A stretch of 64,000 nt of DNA. Source: Aeromonas piscicola. GTDB taxonomy: Bacteria; Pseudomonadota; Gammaproteobacteria; Enterobacterales; Aeromonadaceae. Position numbers and translations under genes: made by a program. The notes under the pieces are model-generated. The model was not told the DNA's origin and searched no databases. It worked only from the letters and a program-made list of their open reading frames with translations. Position 1 is the first letter of the stretch. Each line of letters begins with the position of its first letter. Of this stretch, positions 56,784-64,000 are shown piece after piece. The stretch lies in the NCBI RefSeq assembly GCF_000820005.1, contig NZ_CDBL01000039.1:1-64000 (forward strand). Reading direction: 5' to 3'.

Positions 56784-58223
56784 CTATAGGATTGGTTTGT
56801 TGGTTGGCAGCAGCACGCTCACCTCCAGCCCTCCCTCTGGCCGGTTGTGGATGTCCAGATCCGCGCCGTGCAGCTGGGCGATGCGCGAGACGATGGCCAT
56901 GCCGAGGCCAACGCCGTCTCCCTGCTGGGGATTGACCCGAAAGAAGCGCTCGCACAGGCGTGACAGGGCCGCGGTGGGGATGCCGGGGCCGTTGTCGCGG
57001 ATATCGACCCTGACCCTGTTGCCTTCGTGCTGCACCTCGACCGCTATCTCGCCCCGGGCCGGGGTGTAGCGCAGCGCATTGTCGATGAGGTTGCTGAACA
57101 TCAGATCCAGCAGGGTGGCCTGGCCCATCACGGTCAGTTGCTCCGCCCCCTCCAGCGACAGCTGCTGATCCTTTTTCAGGGCTATGGGGGCCAGGGTTGC
57201 CAGCGTGCCTTGCAGCAGCTGGTTCAGGTTGAGCTCGGTCATATCCAGTCCCTGCTGGCTGTCGATGCGGGCCTGAGTCAGCAGCTGGCGCAGCAGGCGG
57301 TCGCTGCGATCGAGCGCCAGCAGCATCTTTTGCAACGACTGCTCGCGGCTGGCGTCATCCTCGGCGGCCAGCGCATTTTCACTGTGAATGCGCAGCACGG
57401 CCAGCGGGGTGCGCAGCTCGTGGGCCGCTTCGTTGGTGAACTGCTTCTCCCGCTCTATGGTATCGGCCAGGGCGTGCATCAGCCGGTTGATCTCGTTGGT
57501 GAGCGGGGTCAGTTCCTGGGCGCGGATCTTCAGGTTGAGCGGGCTCAGGTTGGCGGGGTGGCGTTCGCCTATGGCCTGGGCCAGCAGTCGCAACGGCGCC
57601 AAGCCGCGGGAGATGAGCCACCACAGCAGGCCGAGCAGGAAGGGCAAGGTGATGAGCAGCGGCAGCATGGTCAGGGTGGCCATCTTGCTGGCCAGTTCGC
57701 TGCGCTCGTCGTCCCGTTCCGCCACCACCAGCCAGGTATGTTCGTCCCGGTTGTAGAGGGTGAAGGTGCGCCACTGATGCCGGTCTTTTTCGACCGTGTT
57801 GAAGCCGGGCGCCAGTTCGACCAGCGGCTGACTCGGGGCGCTGGGGGAGCGCAGCAGTATGCTGCCCTGTTCATTCAGCAGCTGGAAATAGAGGTTGCGC
57901 TCGAACTCGTGGCCGAAGGGGGTCAGCTCCCTGTCTTCGCCGCTCAGATTGAGGCTGGTGTCCTTCTGCCACTGATCCGGGTTGTGCTGCTCCCAATCTT
58001 CGTAGACGGTGCCGTTGGCGGGCAGCTCGCCATTTTGCTCCAGATAGCGGCTGAGCAGCTGATTGGTGATGCGGGAAGACTGGGCGAGGCGAGCATCGAA
58101 CAGCTCCTCCATCTCATGGTTGGCCTCGAGATAGCCGATGAGGGCGCTGATGGCCAGGCTGGCACTGACCAGCGCCAGTATGCCGGAGAGCAGAAAACGG
58201 CGGATGGAGCGGGGACGAGTCAT
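56784..58223 (-). CDS. Sensor histidine kinase, QseC/PmrB-like
   Basis: A 479-residue inner-membrane kinase. Two membrane helices (about 10-30 and 185-207) flank a periplasmic sensor domain of about 155 residues; HAMP follows, then the phospho-acceptor His in FTNEAAHELRTPLAVLRIHS and the ATPase motifs NLIDNALRYTPARG, RDNGPGIP and GVGLGMAIVSRIA. Its ATG overlaps the stop of the response-regulator gene. The signal is unknown. It may control the operon just upstream of it on the same strand. Confidence 0.92.
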   Translation of the reverse strand: MTRPRSIRRFLLSGILALVSASLAISALIGYLEANHEMEELFDARLAQSSRITNQLLSRYLEQNGELPANGTVYEDWEQHNPDQWQKDTSLNLSGEDRELTPFGHEFERNLYFQLLNEQGSILLRSPSAPSQPLVELAPGFNTVEKDRHQWRTFTLYNRDEHTWLVVAERDDERSELASKMATLTMLPLLITLPFLLGLLWWLISRGLAPLRLLAQAIGERHPANLSPLNLKIRAQELTPLTNEINRLMHALADTIEREKQFTNEAAHELRTPLAVLRIHSENALAAEDDASREQSLQKMLLALDRSDRLLRQLLTQARIDSQQGLDMTELNLNQLLQGTLATLAPIALKKDQQLSLEGAEQLTVMGQATLLDLMFSNLIDNALRYTPARGEIAVEVQHEGNRVRVDIRDNGPGIPTAALSRLCERFFRVNPQQGDGVGLGMAIVSRIAQLHGADLDIHNRPEGGLEVSVLLPTNKPIL

Positions 58224-58909
58224 GCCCGGTTATCCTGGCGTTGTGGCAGCTCAAGCTGGGGAATGATGTAGCCGACCCCGCGAATGTTGCGGATGAGGTC
58301 GCTGTAGAACTTCTTGCGCAGGTGGTGGATATGGACCTCCACCGCGTTGCTTTCGGCGCCCTCGTCCCAGCCGTAGAGGCTCTGTTGCAGCTGATCCTTG
58401 CTCAGCACCCGTCCGCTCTGGGTGATGAGCTCCTGCAGCAGTTTGTATTCATGAGGAGTCAGTTTGACCGGCTCGCCCCGGTAGGTGACCTGCTGTGACT
58501 CGGGATAGAGCAGCAGCTCGCCATATTCCAGGATTGCCTGAGCCTGGCCCTTGCTGCGCCGCACCAGGGCGCGCAGACGGGCGTTGAGCTCCTGCAGGGC
58601 GAAGGGCTTGACCATGTAGTCGTCGGAGCCCGCATCCAGCCCCAGCACCCGGTCGTCCAGGGCATCGCGGGCGGTGAGGATCAGCACGGGCAGCACCTGC
58701 CCCTCCCGGCGCAACTTGCGCAGCAGGCTGATGCCGTCGATATCCGGCAGGTTGAGATCCAGAATGAGGGCCGCAAACTCTTCGCTCTTGAGCACCGACA
58801 GGGCGGGCAGCCCCTGCTGCAACCAGTCAACGGTATAGCCACTGCTGCGCAGGGCATCCACCATGCCATCGCCCAGCATCACATCATCTTCGACCAACAG
58901 GATCCGCAT
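58220..58909 (-). CDS. OmpR-family response regulator, QseB/PmrA-like
   Basis: A 229-residue regulator. The receiver has VEDDVMLGDG, the phospho-acceptor Asp in ALILDLNLPDIDG (near residue 51), Thr in LILTARDA and Lys in YMVKPFALQE. The winged helix carries LTPHEYKLLQELITQSGRVLS and SNAVEVHIHHLRKKF, close in layout to E. coli QseB. ATG at 58909 follows GGGGGAGTGACT. It starts 83 bases after the TPR gene of the putative biosynthetic operon, without a clear terminator between them, so co-transcription is possible. Confidence 0.93.
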   Translation of the reverse strand: MRILLVEDDVMLGDGMVDALRSSGYTVDWLQQGLPALSVLKSEEFAALILDLNLPDIDGISLLRKLRREGQVLPVLILTARDALDDRVLGLDAGSDDYMVKPFALQELNARLRALVRRSKGQAQAILEYGELLLYPESQQVTYRGEPVKLTPHEYKLLQELITQSGRVLSKDQLQQSLYGWDEGAESNAVEVHIHHLRKKFYSDLIRNIRGVGYIIPQLELPQRQDNRA

Positions 58910-58992
58910 AGTCACTCCCCCTTAAACGACGCTGCCCACCAGTATGCAAGCGGGCGGGCAGAGTTTAAATAGCTGTTTGATCCGGCTTGTTT

Positions 58993-59631
58993 TTATAGCT
59001 TGGCGAGGCGGTCCCGGATCTCGATGCGACGGCCCTGGTCCGCCAGCTCGCGACCGGGACGGTCCGGTGCCGCCAGTGCCTTGTCCAGATAGGTTTTGGC
59101 TTCGTCCTTGCGACCCTGATCGAGCAGGAAGTCGCCGTAGAAGAAGTTGGGATCTATGCCGGTCGGGTTGATGGCCAGCGCCTGCTTGAGCAGCTGCTCG
59201 GCCTTCTCGTCATCGCCAAAGCCCACCGGCCAGCCCGGCACCTGATAGTAGAGCGAGCCCAGACTGGTGTAGGCGGAGCCCTCCAGCGCCTTGGGATCCT
59301 GCTTGAGGGCTATCTCCAGCTTGGCCTTGGCCTCCTTGACCAGGCCCAGTGCCCCCAGCCCGCCCTTGGCGCCAGCCCAGGTGCTCTTGACGATGGCCGA
59401 CCAGATCAACAGATCGGTGCGAAAGGCCTCCTTGGCACTTGCCTCATCGGCCTGGCTGCTCAATTTCTCCAGGCAGCCCTCCTTGGCCTTGCCGGTCTGC
59501 TGATACTGGCAGACGGCCCACTGCTGCTGGATGACGGGCAGGGCGTCGGCGGCCTGCGCCAAGCCAGAGCCCAGCGTGAGGAGCAGGAGAGCGCAGTGGC
59601 CCAAACGGGGGCGGAAAGTGGCTTGCTTCAT
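58993..59631 (-). CDS. Exported TPR protein
   Basis: A 212-residue protein with a signal peptide ending AQA-AD. The mature part has a Cys pair (AVCQYQQTGKAKEGCLEK) and TPR-like helical repeats (ALEGSAYTSLGSLYYQVPGWPVGFG, AEQLLKQALAINPTGID, AKTYLDKALAAPDRPG). It probably acts as a periplasmic binding or assembly scaffold. It starts one base after the SDR stop codon and ends the tight operon. Confidence 0.83.
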   Translation of the reverse strand: MKQATFRPRLGHCALLLLTLGSGLAQAADALPVIQQQWAVCQYQQTGKAKEGCLEKLSSQADEASAKEAFRTDLLIWSAIVKSTWAGAKGGLGALGLVKEAKAKLEIALKQDPKALEGSAYTSLGSLYYQVPGWPVGFGDDEKAEQLLKQALAINPTGIDPNFFYGDFLLDQGRKDEAKTYLDKALAAPDRPGRELADQGRRIEIRDRLAKL

Positions 59632-59632
59632 C

Positions 59633-60478
59633 TTAACGTTCCTTCTCTGTCATGACGGCGGTGGGGTTGCCTGTGCCCGCGGCTGGCGGAGGCGAGTGGC
59701 GGGCGTAGCGCTCTATGATGGGTTTTTGTTTGGCCAGCGCCCTGTCGACCAGGCCGGGCAGCAGGGCGTTGAGGCGCACGAACAGCTTCTCCGGCCAGCC
59801 GAGCCAGCTGCGGCGAGTCTCGTTGCACAGGGCGATGACGGCAGCCTCGGCCACGTCCTGCGGGCTGTCGGTTTGGGTACCAAGCTCGGCGTTCATCTCG
59901 TAGGCTGCCTCCGAGTTGAGGCGGGTGCGGGTGGCGCGAGGGGCGAAGTGCAGCACCTTGATGCCGGTCCCCTCCAGCTCGCGGCCGAGCGCCTCGCTGA
60001 AGCCGCGCAGGGCGAACTTGCTGGCGCAATAGACGCTGTAACCCGCATAGCCGATGGCACCGAAGCTGGAGCCTATGTTCATCACCACGGCGGGCTTGCG
60101 CAGCCGGGGCAGCAGGGCGCGAGTGAGCTGGATCGGCACCTCTATGTTGAGCAACAGCTGGCGCTCTACCTGTTCGGCACTCTGGTCCTCCAGCCAGGCA
60201 AACTGGTTGCAGCCGGCGTTGTTGATCAGCACATCCAGCCCCTCCTCCAATGCCGGATGTTGCAGCAGCCTGGCCCGCTCCTGAGGAGATCCCAGATCGG
60301 CGATCGCTATCTGATGGCGTTCCGGGTGCGGCAGCTCCTTGCAGAGGCGCTCCAGCGCGCTGGCTCTGCGTCCATGCAGCAACAGGTGCGCCCCCTGGGC
60401 CGCCAGCGCTTGGGCCAGCGCTTCGCCGATCCCGCCGCTCGCGCCCGTGAGCAACACCTTTTTTCCTTCAAGCTTCAT
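59633..60478 (-). CDS. Short-chain dehydrogenase/reductase
   Basis: A 281-residue SDR. The cofactor motif is TGASGGIGEALA, then NNAG, and the catalytic Ser-Tyr-Lys are IGSSFGAIGYAGYSVYCASK. The segment after residue 220 (WLGWPEKLFVRLNALLPGLVDRAL) is amphipathic and may associate with membranes, as in reductases that handle lipid substrates. The ATG overlaps the stop of the oxidase gene (ATGA). Confidence 0.88.
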   Translation of the reverse strand: MKLEGKKVLLTGASGGIGEALAQALAAQGAHLLLHGRRASALERLCKELPHPERHQIAIADLGSPQERARLLQHPALEEGLDVLINNAGCNQFAWLEDQSAEQVERQLLLNIEVPIQLTRALLPRLRKPAVVMNIGSSFGAIGYAGYSVYCASKFALRGFSEALGRELEGTGIKVLHFAPRATRTRLNSEAAYEMNAELGTQTDSPQDVAEAAVIALCNETRRSWLGWPEKLFVRLNALLPGLVDRALAKQKPIIERYARHSPPPAAGTGNPTAVMTEKER

Positions 60479-61134
60479 GATGTTTGCGTTTCCGTGAGTT
60501 GATAGAGCATGTCGGCGTAGAGGCGGTAAACCACCTTGGCCGAGTGAATGATGGCGGCCTGATCGGCCGGGTCTTCCACCCGGTTCATCAGGGATTCGAA
60601 AAACTTGAGGTGCTCCTGATCCAGCGCGCCATGGGAGCTCAGGTAGCTCATGGTCTGTGGCGGCAGGCCGAGGCCCGCTTTCAGCTGATCGGCCACTGTC
60701 AGGGCGATGGCGACGCTGGTGCCTTCCAGCACCTGTACCATGCCGAAGAAGCCCATGGGGTTGCCGCGTTGTATCTGGTCATAGAGGAAGGCCACCATCA
60801 GCTCTATGGGCAGCTCGGGCTGACCGTGCCGCACGGCCTCGGCATCGCCGCCACAGGCGCGGATGTCGCTCAGGATCCACTCCTGATGGCCATACTCCTC
60901 GTCGATGTACTCGGCAATGGCACCGCGTACCCATTCGTACTCCTGACCCAGCTTGCCGCCGGTGGCCATCAAGAGTGGCACAGTGTGGCGCACGTGATAG
61001 AAGGCCTGGGAGAGGAAGCGCAGATAGGTGTCGCGAGAAATATCTCCCTTGCGGCACGCCTCTATGATGGGCGCCTTGAATAGATGCTCCCGGGCCGGGG
61101 CTGTGGCTTGTTGCAGCAGGTGATAGAAGCTCAT
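60475..61134 (-). CDS. Haem-oxygenase-like diiron oxidase (iron-containing redox enzyme family)
   Basis: A 219-residue all-helical protein of the TenA/CADD/haem-oxygenase-like fold. Candidate diiron ligands follow the usual spacing: E80-x2-H83 (DEEYGHQEW), E138 (VLEGTS) and H168-x3-D172-x2-H175 (SSHGALDQEHLKF), with H47/H50 or another Glu in the first helix. Related enzymes carry out N-oxygenation, carbon-carbon cleavage or decarboxylation, as in 1-alkene formation from fatty acids. The substrate here is unknown. AGGAGA precedes the ATG at 61134; the longer in-frame start lies inside the ligase gene. Confidence 0.85.
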   Translation of the reverse strand: MSFYHLLQQATAPAREHLFKAPIIEACRKGDISRDTYLRFLSQAFYHVRHTVPLLMATGGKLGQEYEWVRGAIAEYIDEEYGHQEWILSDIRACGGDAEAVRHGQPELPIELMVAFLYDQIQRGNPMGFFGMVQVLEGTSVAIALTVADQLKAGLGLPPQTMSYLSSHGALDQEHLKFFESLMNRVEDPADQAAIIHSAKVVYRLYADMLYQLTETQTS

Positions 61135-62597
61135 GAGGTCTCTCCTGTAAGGCATTGGCTGATTTGCTGAGAAAAGTGGTGATAGATCCGCTCGCGGCGG
61201 GGGCGACCGTTGGCGGTCAGCAGGTCGGGATGCTGATCCAGTGCCACCGGCAGCCAGTGGTGGATACGGGCGTAATCGGGCAGACGGTGGTTGAGTTGCG
61301 CTATCTGTTGTGCCAGCTGGGCGTCGGCACCGGGTAGTGCCTGGATCAGTGCCACGTTGGCGGGCTGGCCGTCGCCGAAGATCACGATGCGGGCGATGGC
61401 CGGGCAGAGCTGGGCTTCCGCTTCGATCCACTCGGGGGAGAAGTTGCGACCGAAGGCTGTGATCTGCACGTTCTTCTTGCGCCCCGTGATGTGCAGATAG
61501 CCCTCATCATCCAGGTGACCCAAATCGCCGGTGGCAACCAGAGCGGGGGCCGGTTCATTGCTGCCCAGATAACCGAGCATGGCAGCCCCTTCCACCAAAA
61601 TTTCACCGTCGGCGGCGATCGATACCCGGCAGTGGGGCAGTGGCTGGCCGACGCTGCCTAGGCTGTGGCCGTCAGGTCCGTTGAGCGCCACGACTGAGCC
61701 GCACTCCGACAGCCCATAACCTTCATAGACAGGCAGCCCCAGCTTGCGAGCACGACTGATGAGCTCGGGCGATACCTTGCCCCCGCCCACGGCGACGAAA
61801 CGCAGCGCCGCCAGCTGTTTGGCCAGCGTCGGATTGGCGCTGCACAGGGCCAGCAGCAGACGCAGCAATTCTGGCACCAGCACCAGGCTGTGGGTGGGCC
61901 AGCGCAGCAGGGCCTGGGCCAGAGTGGCGGGGTCCAGCTTGCTGGAGCCGGAAAAACCCAGCTCCCCCAGCGAGGGGATACGGCTACAGGCGCCAGTGAG
62001 CAGCGGTACATAGAGGCCGGTCAGGTTCTCCAGCAGTGTGGTCAGCGGCAGCAGGGTCAGGTGCTTTTCGACCCGGGCCGGGGCGACCCGCTGCGCCAGC
62101 GACTCGCAGACCGCCATCATATGCTCAAGGGAGAGGCAGACCCCCTTGGGTTGTCCCGTGCTGCCGGAGGTATAGGTGATCTTGGCGGTGCCAGCGGGTA
62201 GAGGGGACATTTGTGATGGCTCTTTGCGCCACAGCGGCAGCTCACCAATCGAGAGAAGCAGCGGTTCGCTTGTCTGCCAGCCTGGGTGATGGGGGCCGAT
62301 CAGGGCGTCGGCCCCGCTGCTCTCCAGCAGCCACTCCTGTTGCTCCGGGCTGAAGAAATGGGGCACCGGGATCACCACTATGTCGGCCTTGGCGCAGGCC
62401 AAGTCGATCAGTGCCCAAGGCAGGCCGTTGTCCAGTTGCAGCGCCAGCCGGGCAATACCGGCCTGTTGCAGGCGCTCGGCCAGGGCGGAGATCTGCAGCC
62501 ACAACTGTTCGTAGCTGATTCGATGATTGCTGCCGCTCAGGGCCGGGCTATGGGGTGCATGGCGGGCGAAGTGGGCTATCTGGTTGAACAGCATCAT
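61131..62597 (-). CDS. AMP-binding acyl/aryl adenylate-forming ligase
   Basis: A 488-residue ANL-family enzyme. The phosphate loop is YTSGSTGQPKG, the A5 motif is YEGYGLSECGS, and the A7/A8 region is TGDLGHLDDEGYLHITGRKKNVQ. The last core motif, where the adenylation Lys normally lies in NGK..R, reads LTANGRPRRERI, with Arg in place of Lys. This may weaken or change the adenylation step. Both ends overlap neighbours by ATGA, placing it between the haemolysin-family gene and the oxidase. Confidence 0.88.
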   Translation of the reverse strand: MMLFNQIAHFARHAPHSPALSGSNHRISYEQLWLQISALAERLQQAGIARLALQLDNGLPWALIDLACAKADIVVIPVPHFFSPEQQEWLLESSGADALIGPHHPGWQTSEPLLLSIGELPLWRKEPSQMSPLPAGTAKITYTSGSTGQPKGVCLSLEHMMAVCESLAQRVAPARVEKHLTLLPLTTLLENLTGLYVPLLTGACSRIPSLGELGFSGSSKLDPATLAQALLRWPTHSLVLVPELLRLLLALCSANPTLAKQLAALRFVAVGGGKVSPELISRARKLGLPVYEGYGLSECGSVVALNGPDGHSLGSVGQPLPHCRVSIAADGEILVEGAAMLGYLGSNEPAPALVATGDLGHLDDEGYLHITGRKKNVQITAFGRNFSPEWIEAEAQLCPAIARIVIFGDGQPANVALIQALPGADAQLAQQIAQLNHRLPDYARIHHWLPVALDQHPDLLTANGRPRRERIYHHFSQQISQCLTGETS

Positions 62598-63238
62598 AAG
62601 GCGCTCCGGTGCGTGCAGTCGAACAGGGATGGCATGGGTGCAAGCAGGGAGAGTAGCAGGCTGCCCTGGGCCAGGGCCTGCCGCCCGAGGCCGAGGTCGC
62701 CGACCATCACCTTGGGCTGGCAGTGATAATAGGCACCCCAGGCGCTGGCATCGTCACCCACCTTGTCAGCCTGGGCAGGAGCCAGCTCGACCGGGGTGAG
62801 GTGCAGGCGATGGAAGCTGTTGCGCAGCTTGGCAGTGCCGGTGAAGACCACGTAGTCGAGGGCGTTGTCACACAGCAGGCGGCACAGCGCTGCAAACATC
62901 AGGCGGGCGTTGCCCGGTTCGCTGCAGGCCAGATTGCCGACCTCGACGATGCGATCCCGCCGGGCGCGTACCCCGAGTCGGGTCTCGATGGCGGCCTCAA
63001 TGGGGTGGTCCAGATACTGTTCCAGATAGAGACGCTCGGTGCTGGCCAACTTGAGGCCGCAAGCGCCAACCAGGATGCCATCCGCTCGATAGAGCCCGAG
63101 CAGGCAGGGCAGAAAATGGGGAATGCGGGCATCGAACTCGTGGCTGTAGGCCGTCTGTATGTAGGCCTGCAATGCCATGACCTGTTGCGGGGTATCGGCC
63201 AGCACCAAACGGTAGGGGGCTTGAATGTCTGTGGTCAT
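62594..63238 (-). CDS. Thermostable haemolysin family protein (acyltransferase-like fold)
   Basis: A 214-residue protein matching the family named after a Vibrio haemolysin: YIQTAYSHEFDARIPHFLPCLLGLYRADG near the N-terminus, LYLEQYLDHPIEAAI, IVEVGNLACSEPGNARLMFAALCRLLCDNALDYVVFTGTAKLRNSFHRL in the centre. The layout resembles GNAT or acyl-homoserine-lactone-synthase folds more than a pore-forming toxin, so an enzymatic acyl-transfer role is plausible. No signal peptide is present. First gene of the operon; CAGAAGGAGCC before the ATG. Confidence 0.82.
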   Translation of the reverse strand: MTTDIQAPYRLVLADTPQQVMALQAYIQTAYSHEFDARIPHFLPCLLGLYRADGILVGACGLKLASTERLYLEQYLDHPIEAAIETRLGVRARRDRIVEVGNLACSEPGNARLMFAALCRLLCDNALDYVVFTGTAKLRNSFHRLHLTPVELAPAQADKVGDDASAWGAYYHCQPKVMVGDLGLGRQALAQGSLLLSLLAPMPSLFDCTHRSAL

Positions 63239-63476
63239 GGATGGCTCCTTCTGGTCTGTTGTTGTCAGACTAAAGGGGCAAACTTAAGAAATATTTAAGA
63301 GGGGAAAAATCAGTGTCGATTTGTAGTGGAAGGCAGTGAAAACCGTGGTTGTCAGCAAAGTGGCAGGCCCTGCTCCCATGGGATAAACCTCTTGTCAGCG
63401 GCGGTCAGGGCAGGCAAGCTGGCGCCCATTTCGAGCCCATCCCGGATTGGGCCAGCCACTCTCGCGAGGAAACCCC

Positions 63477-64000
63477 ATGTGTCCGTCCCCTTGCCCGCTG
63501 TGCGGTGCAGTCGACTCCTATGTGCTGCCGGTGGCCGGCAAGCAGTACCATCGTTGCCGGGCCTGCGAGCTGGTCTGGCTGGATGCCGGCGATCATCTGG
63601 CGCCAGCGGCGGAGAAGGCGGTTTATGACGGACACGACAACCGGGTGGACGATCTCCATTACCGCCGCTTTCTGATGCGGGCCTTCGGCGAGGTGCTGAG
63701 CCGGGTGCCGCCACCGGCCAGCGGTCTCGACTTCGGCTGCGGCCCGGGCCCCGCGCTCATTGCCATGGGGCGGGAAGCGGGCTACCAGATGGCGGGTTAC
63801 GACAAGTTCTACGCCGACTTCCCCGAGCTGCTGACGCGGCAGTACGACTTCATCACCAGCACAGAGGTGATAGAGCACATCGCCGCGCCGCGCGCCGCGC
63901 TGGACGGGCTCTGGGACTGCCTCAAGCCCGGTGGCATCCTGGTGCTGCAGACCCAGCGGGTACTGGGTGACGAGCGCTTCAAGAGCTGGCGCTACCGCCA
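63477..64000 (+). CDS. Class I SAM-dependent methyltransferase with N-terminal zinc finger (3' end beyond window)
   Basis: At least 174 residues are visible. An N-terminal zinc ribbon (CPLCGAV...CRACELVW) is followed by the SAM-binding motif LDFGCGPGPALIAMG and the Asp/Glu segment FITSTEVIEHIAAP, with LKPGGILVLQTQ as a later strand. This domain order occurs in small C-methyltransferases acting on sugars or metabolites. GAGGAA lies before the ATG. It diverges from the haemolysin-family operon with 238 bp between starts. The substrate is unknown. Confidence 0.85.
   Translation, partial: MCPSPCPLCGAVDSYVLPVAGKQYHRCRACELVWLDAGDHLAPAAEKAVYDGHDNRVDDLHYRRFLMRAFGEVLSRVPPPASGLDFGCGPGPALIAMGREAGYQMAGYDKFYADFPELLTRQYDFITSTEVIEHIAAPRAALDGLWDCLKPGGILVLQTQRVLGDERFKSWRYR

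Overview
The window is a gamma-proteobacterial chromosome segment that fits Aeromonas best. The reasons are the high GC, the E. coli-like order of housekeeping genes, an EF-P with arginine at position 32 next to its rhamnosyltransferase EarP, a type III secretion chaperone/effector pair, and a 'thermostable haemolysin' family gene. No rRNA, tRNA, insertion sequence, prophage or CRISPR array was seen. Genus is inferred from these traits and not from any database search.

Layout. 1-5.5 kb: an exported endonuclease/exonuclease/phosphatase lipoprotein (cut by the left edge), a patatin-like hydrolase, then an AT-rich 540-bp regulatory gap and a three-gene isonitrile operon (isnA, isnB, glycosyltransferase) ending in a strong terminator. 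5.8-10.1 kb: an L,D-transpeptidase, a very short pilin-like exported protein, and pmbA-tldD. 10.3-15.2 kb: fldB, xerD, mscL, dsbC-like and recJ. 15.5-18 kb: a small unknown membrane protein, an orphan nqrE paralogue, a serine hydrolase and a GNAT enzyme. 18.1-41.1 kb: a long, mostly minus-strand core block (lipA, lipB, ybeD, dacA, rlpA, mltB, rodA, mrdA, rlmH, rsfS, nadD, holA, lptE, leuS, ybeL, lnt, corC, ybeY, ybeZ, miaB, ubiF) for lipoylation, cell elongation, ribosome maturation and envelope lipoproteins. 41.1-50.7 kb: mixed accessory genes (isochorismatase-like hydrolase, cold-shock/excalibur fusion, two diguanylate cyclases, LysR regulator, HAD phosphatase, nitroreductase, glycine-zipper protein, hydroxyacid dehydrogenase). 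50.8-53.9 kb: efp-earP and guaC. 54.2-64 kb: a retropepsin-like protein, a type III chaperone/effector pair, a QseBC-like two-component system, and a tightly overlapping five-gene operon (thermostable-haemolysin-family protein, AMP-ligase, haem-oxygenase-like diiron oxidase, SDR, TPR protein). A methyltransferase is cut by the right edge.

Three things stand out. First, two small-molecule operons: isnAB-GT, which matches the gene set for rhabduscin-type glycosylated vinyl isonitriles, and the 59.0-63.2 kb operon, whose product I cannot name. Second, an orphan type III chaperone plus lipase-like effector. Third, a repeated structural oddity: the 3' ends of four minus-strand housekeeping genes (fldB, lptE/holA junction, ybeY, miaB) are each duplicated as a diverged second copy that keeps its own stop codon. 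This suggests a common recombination process.
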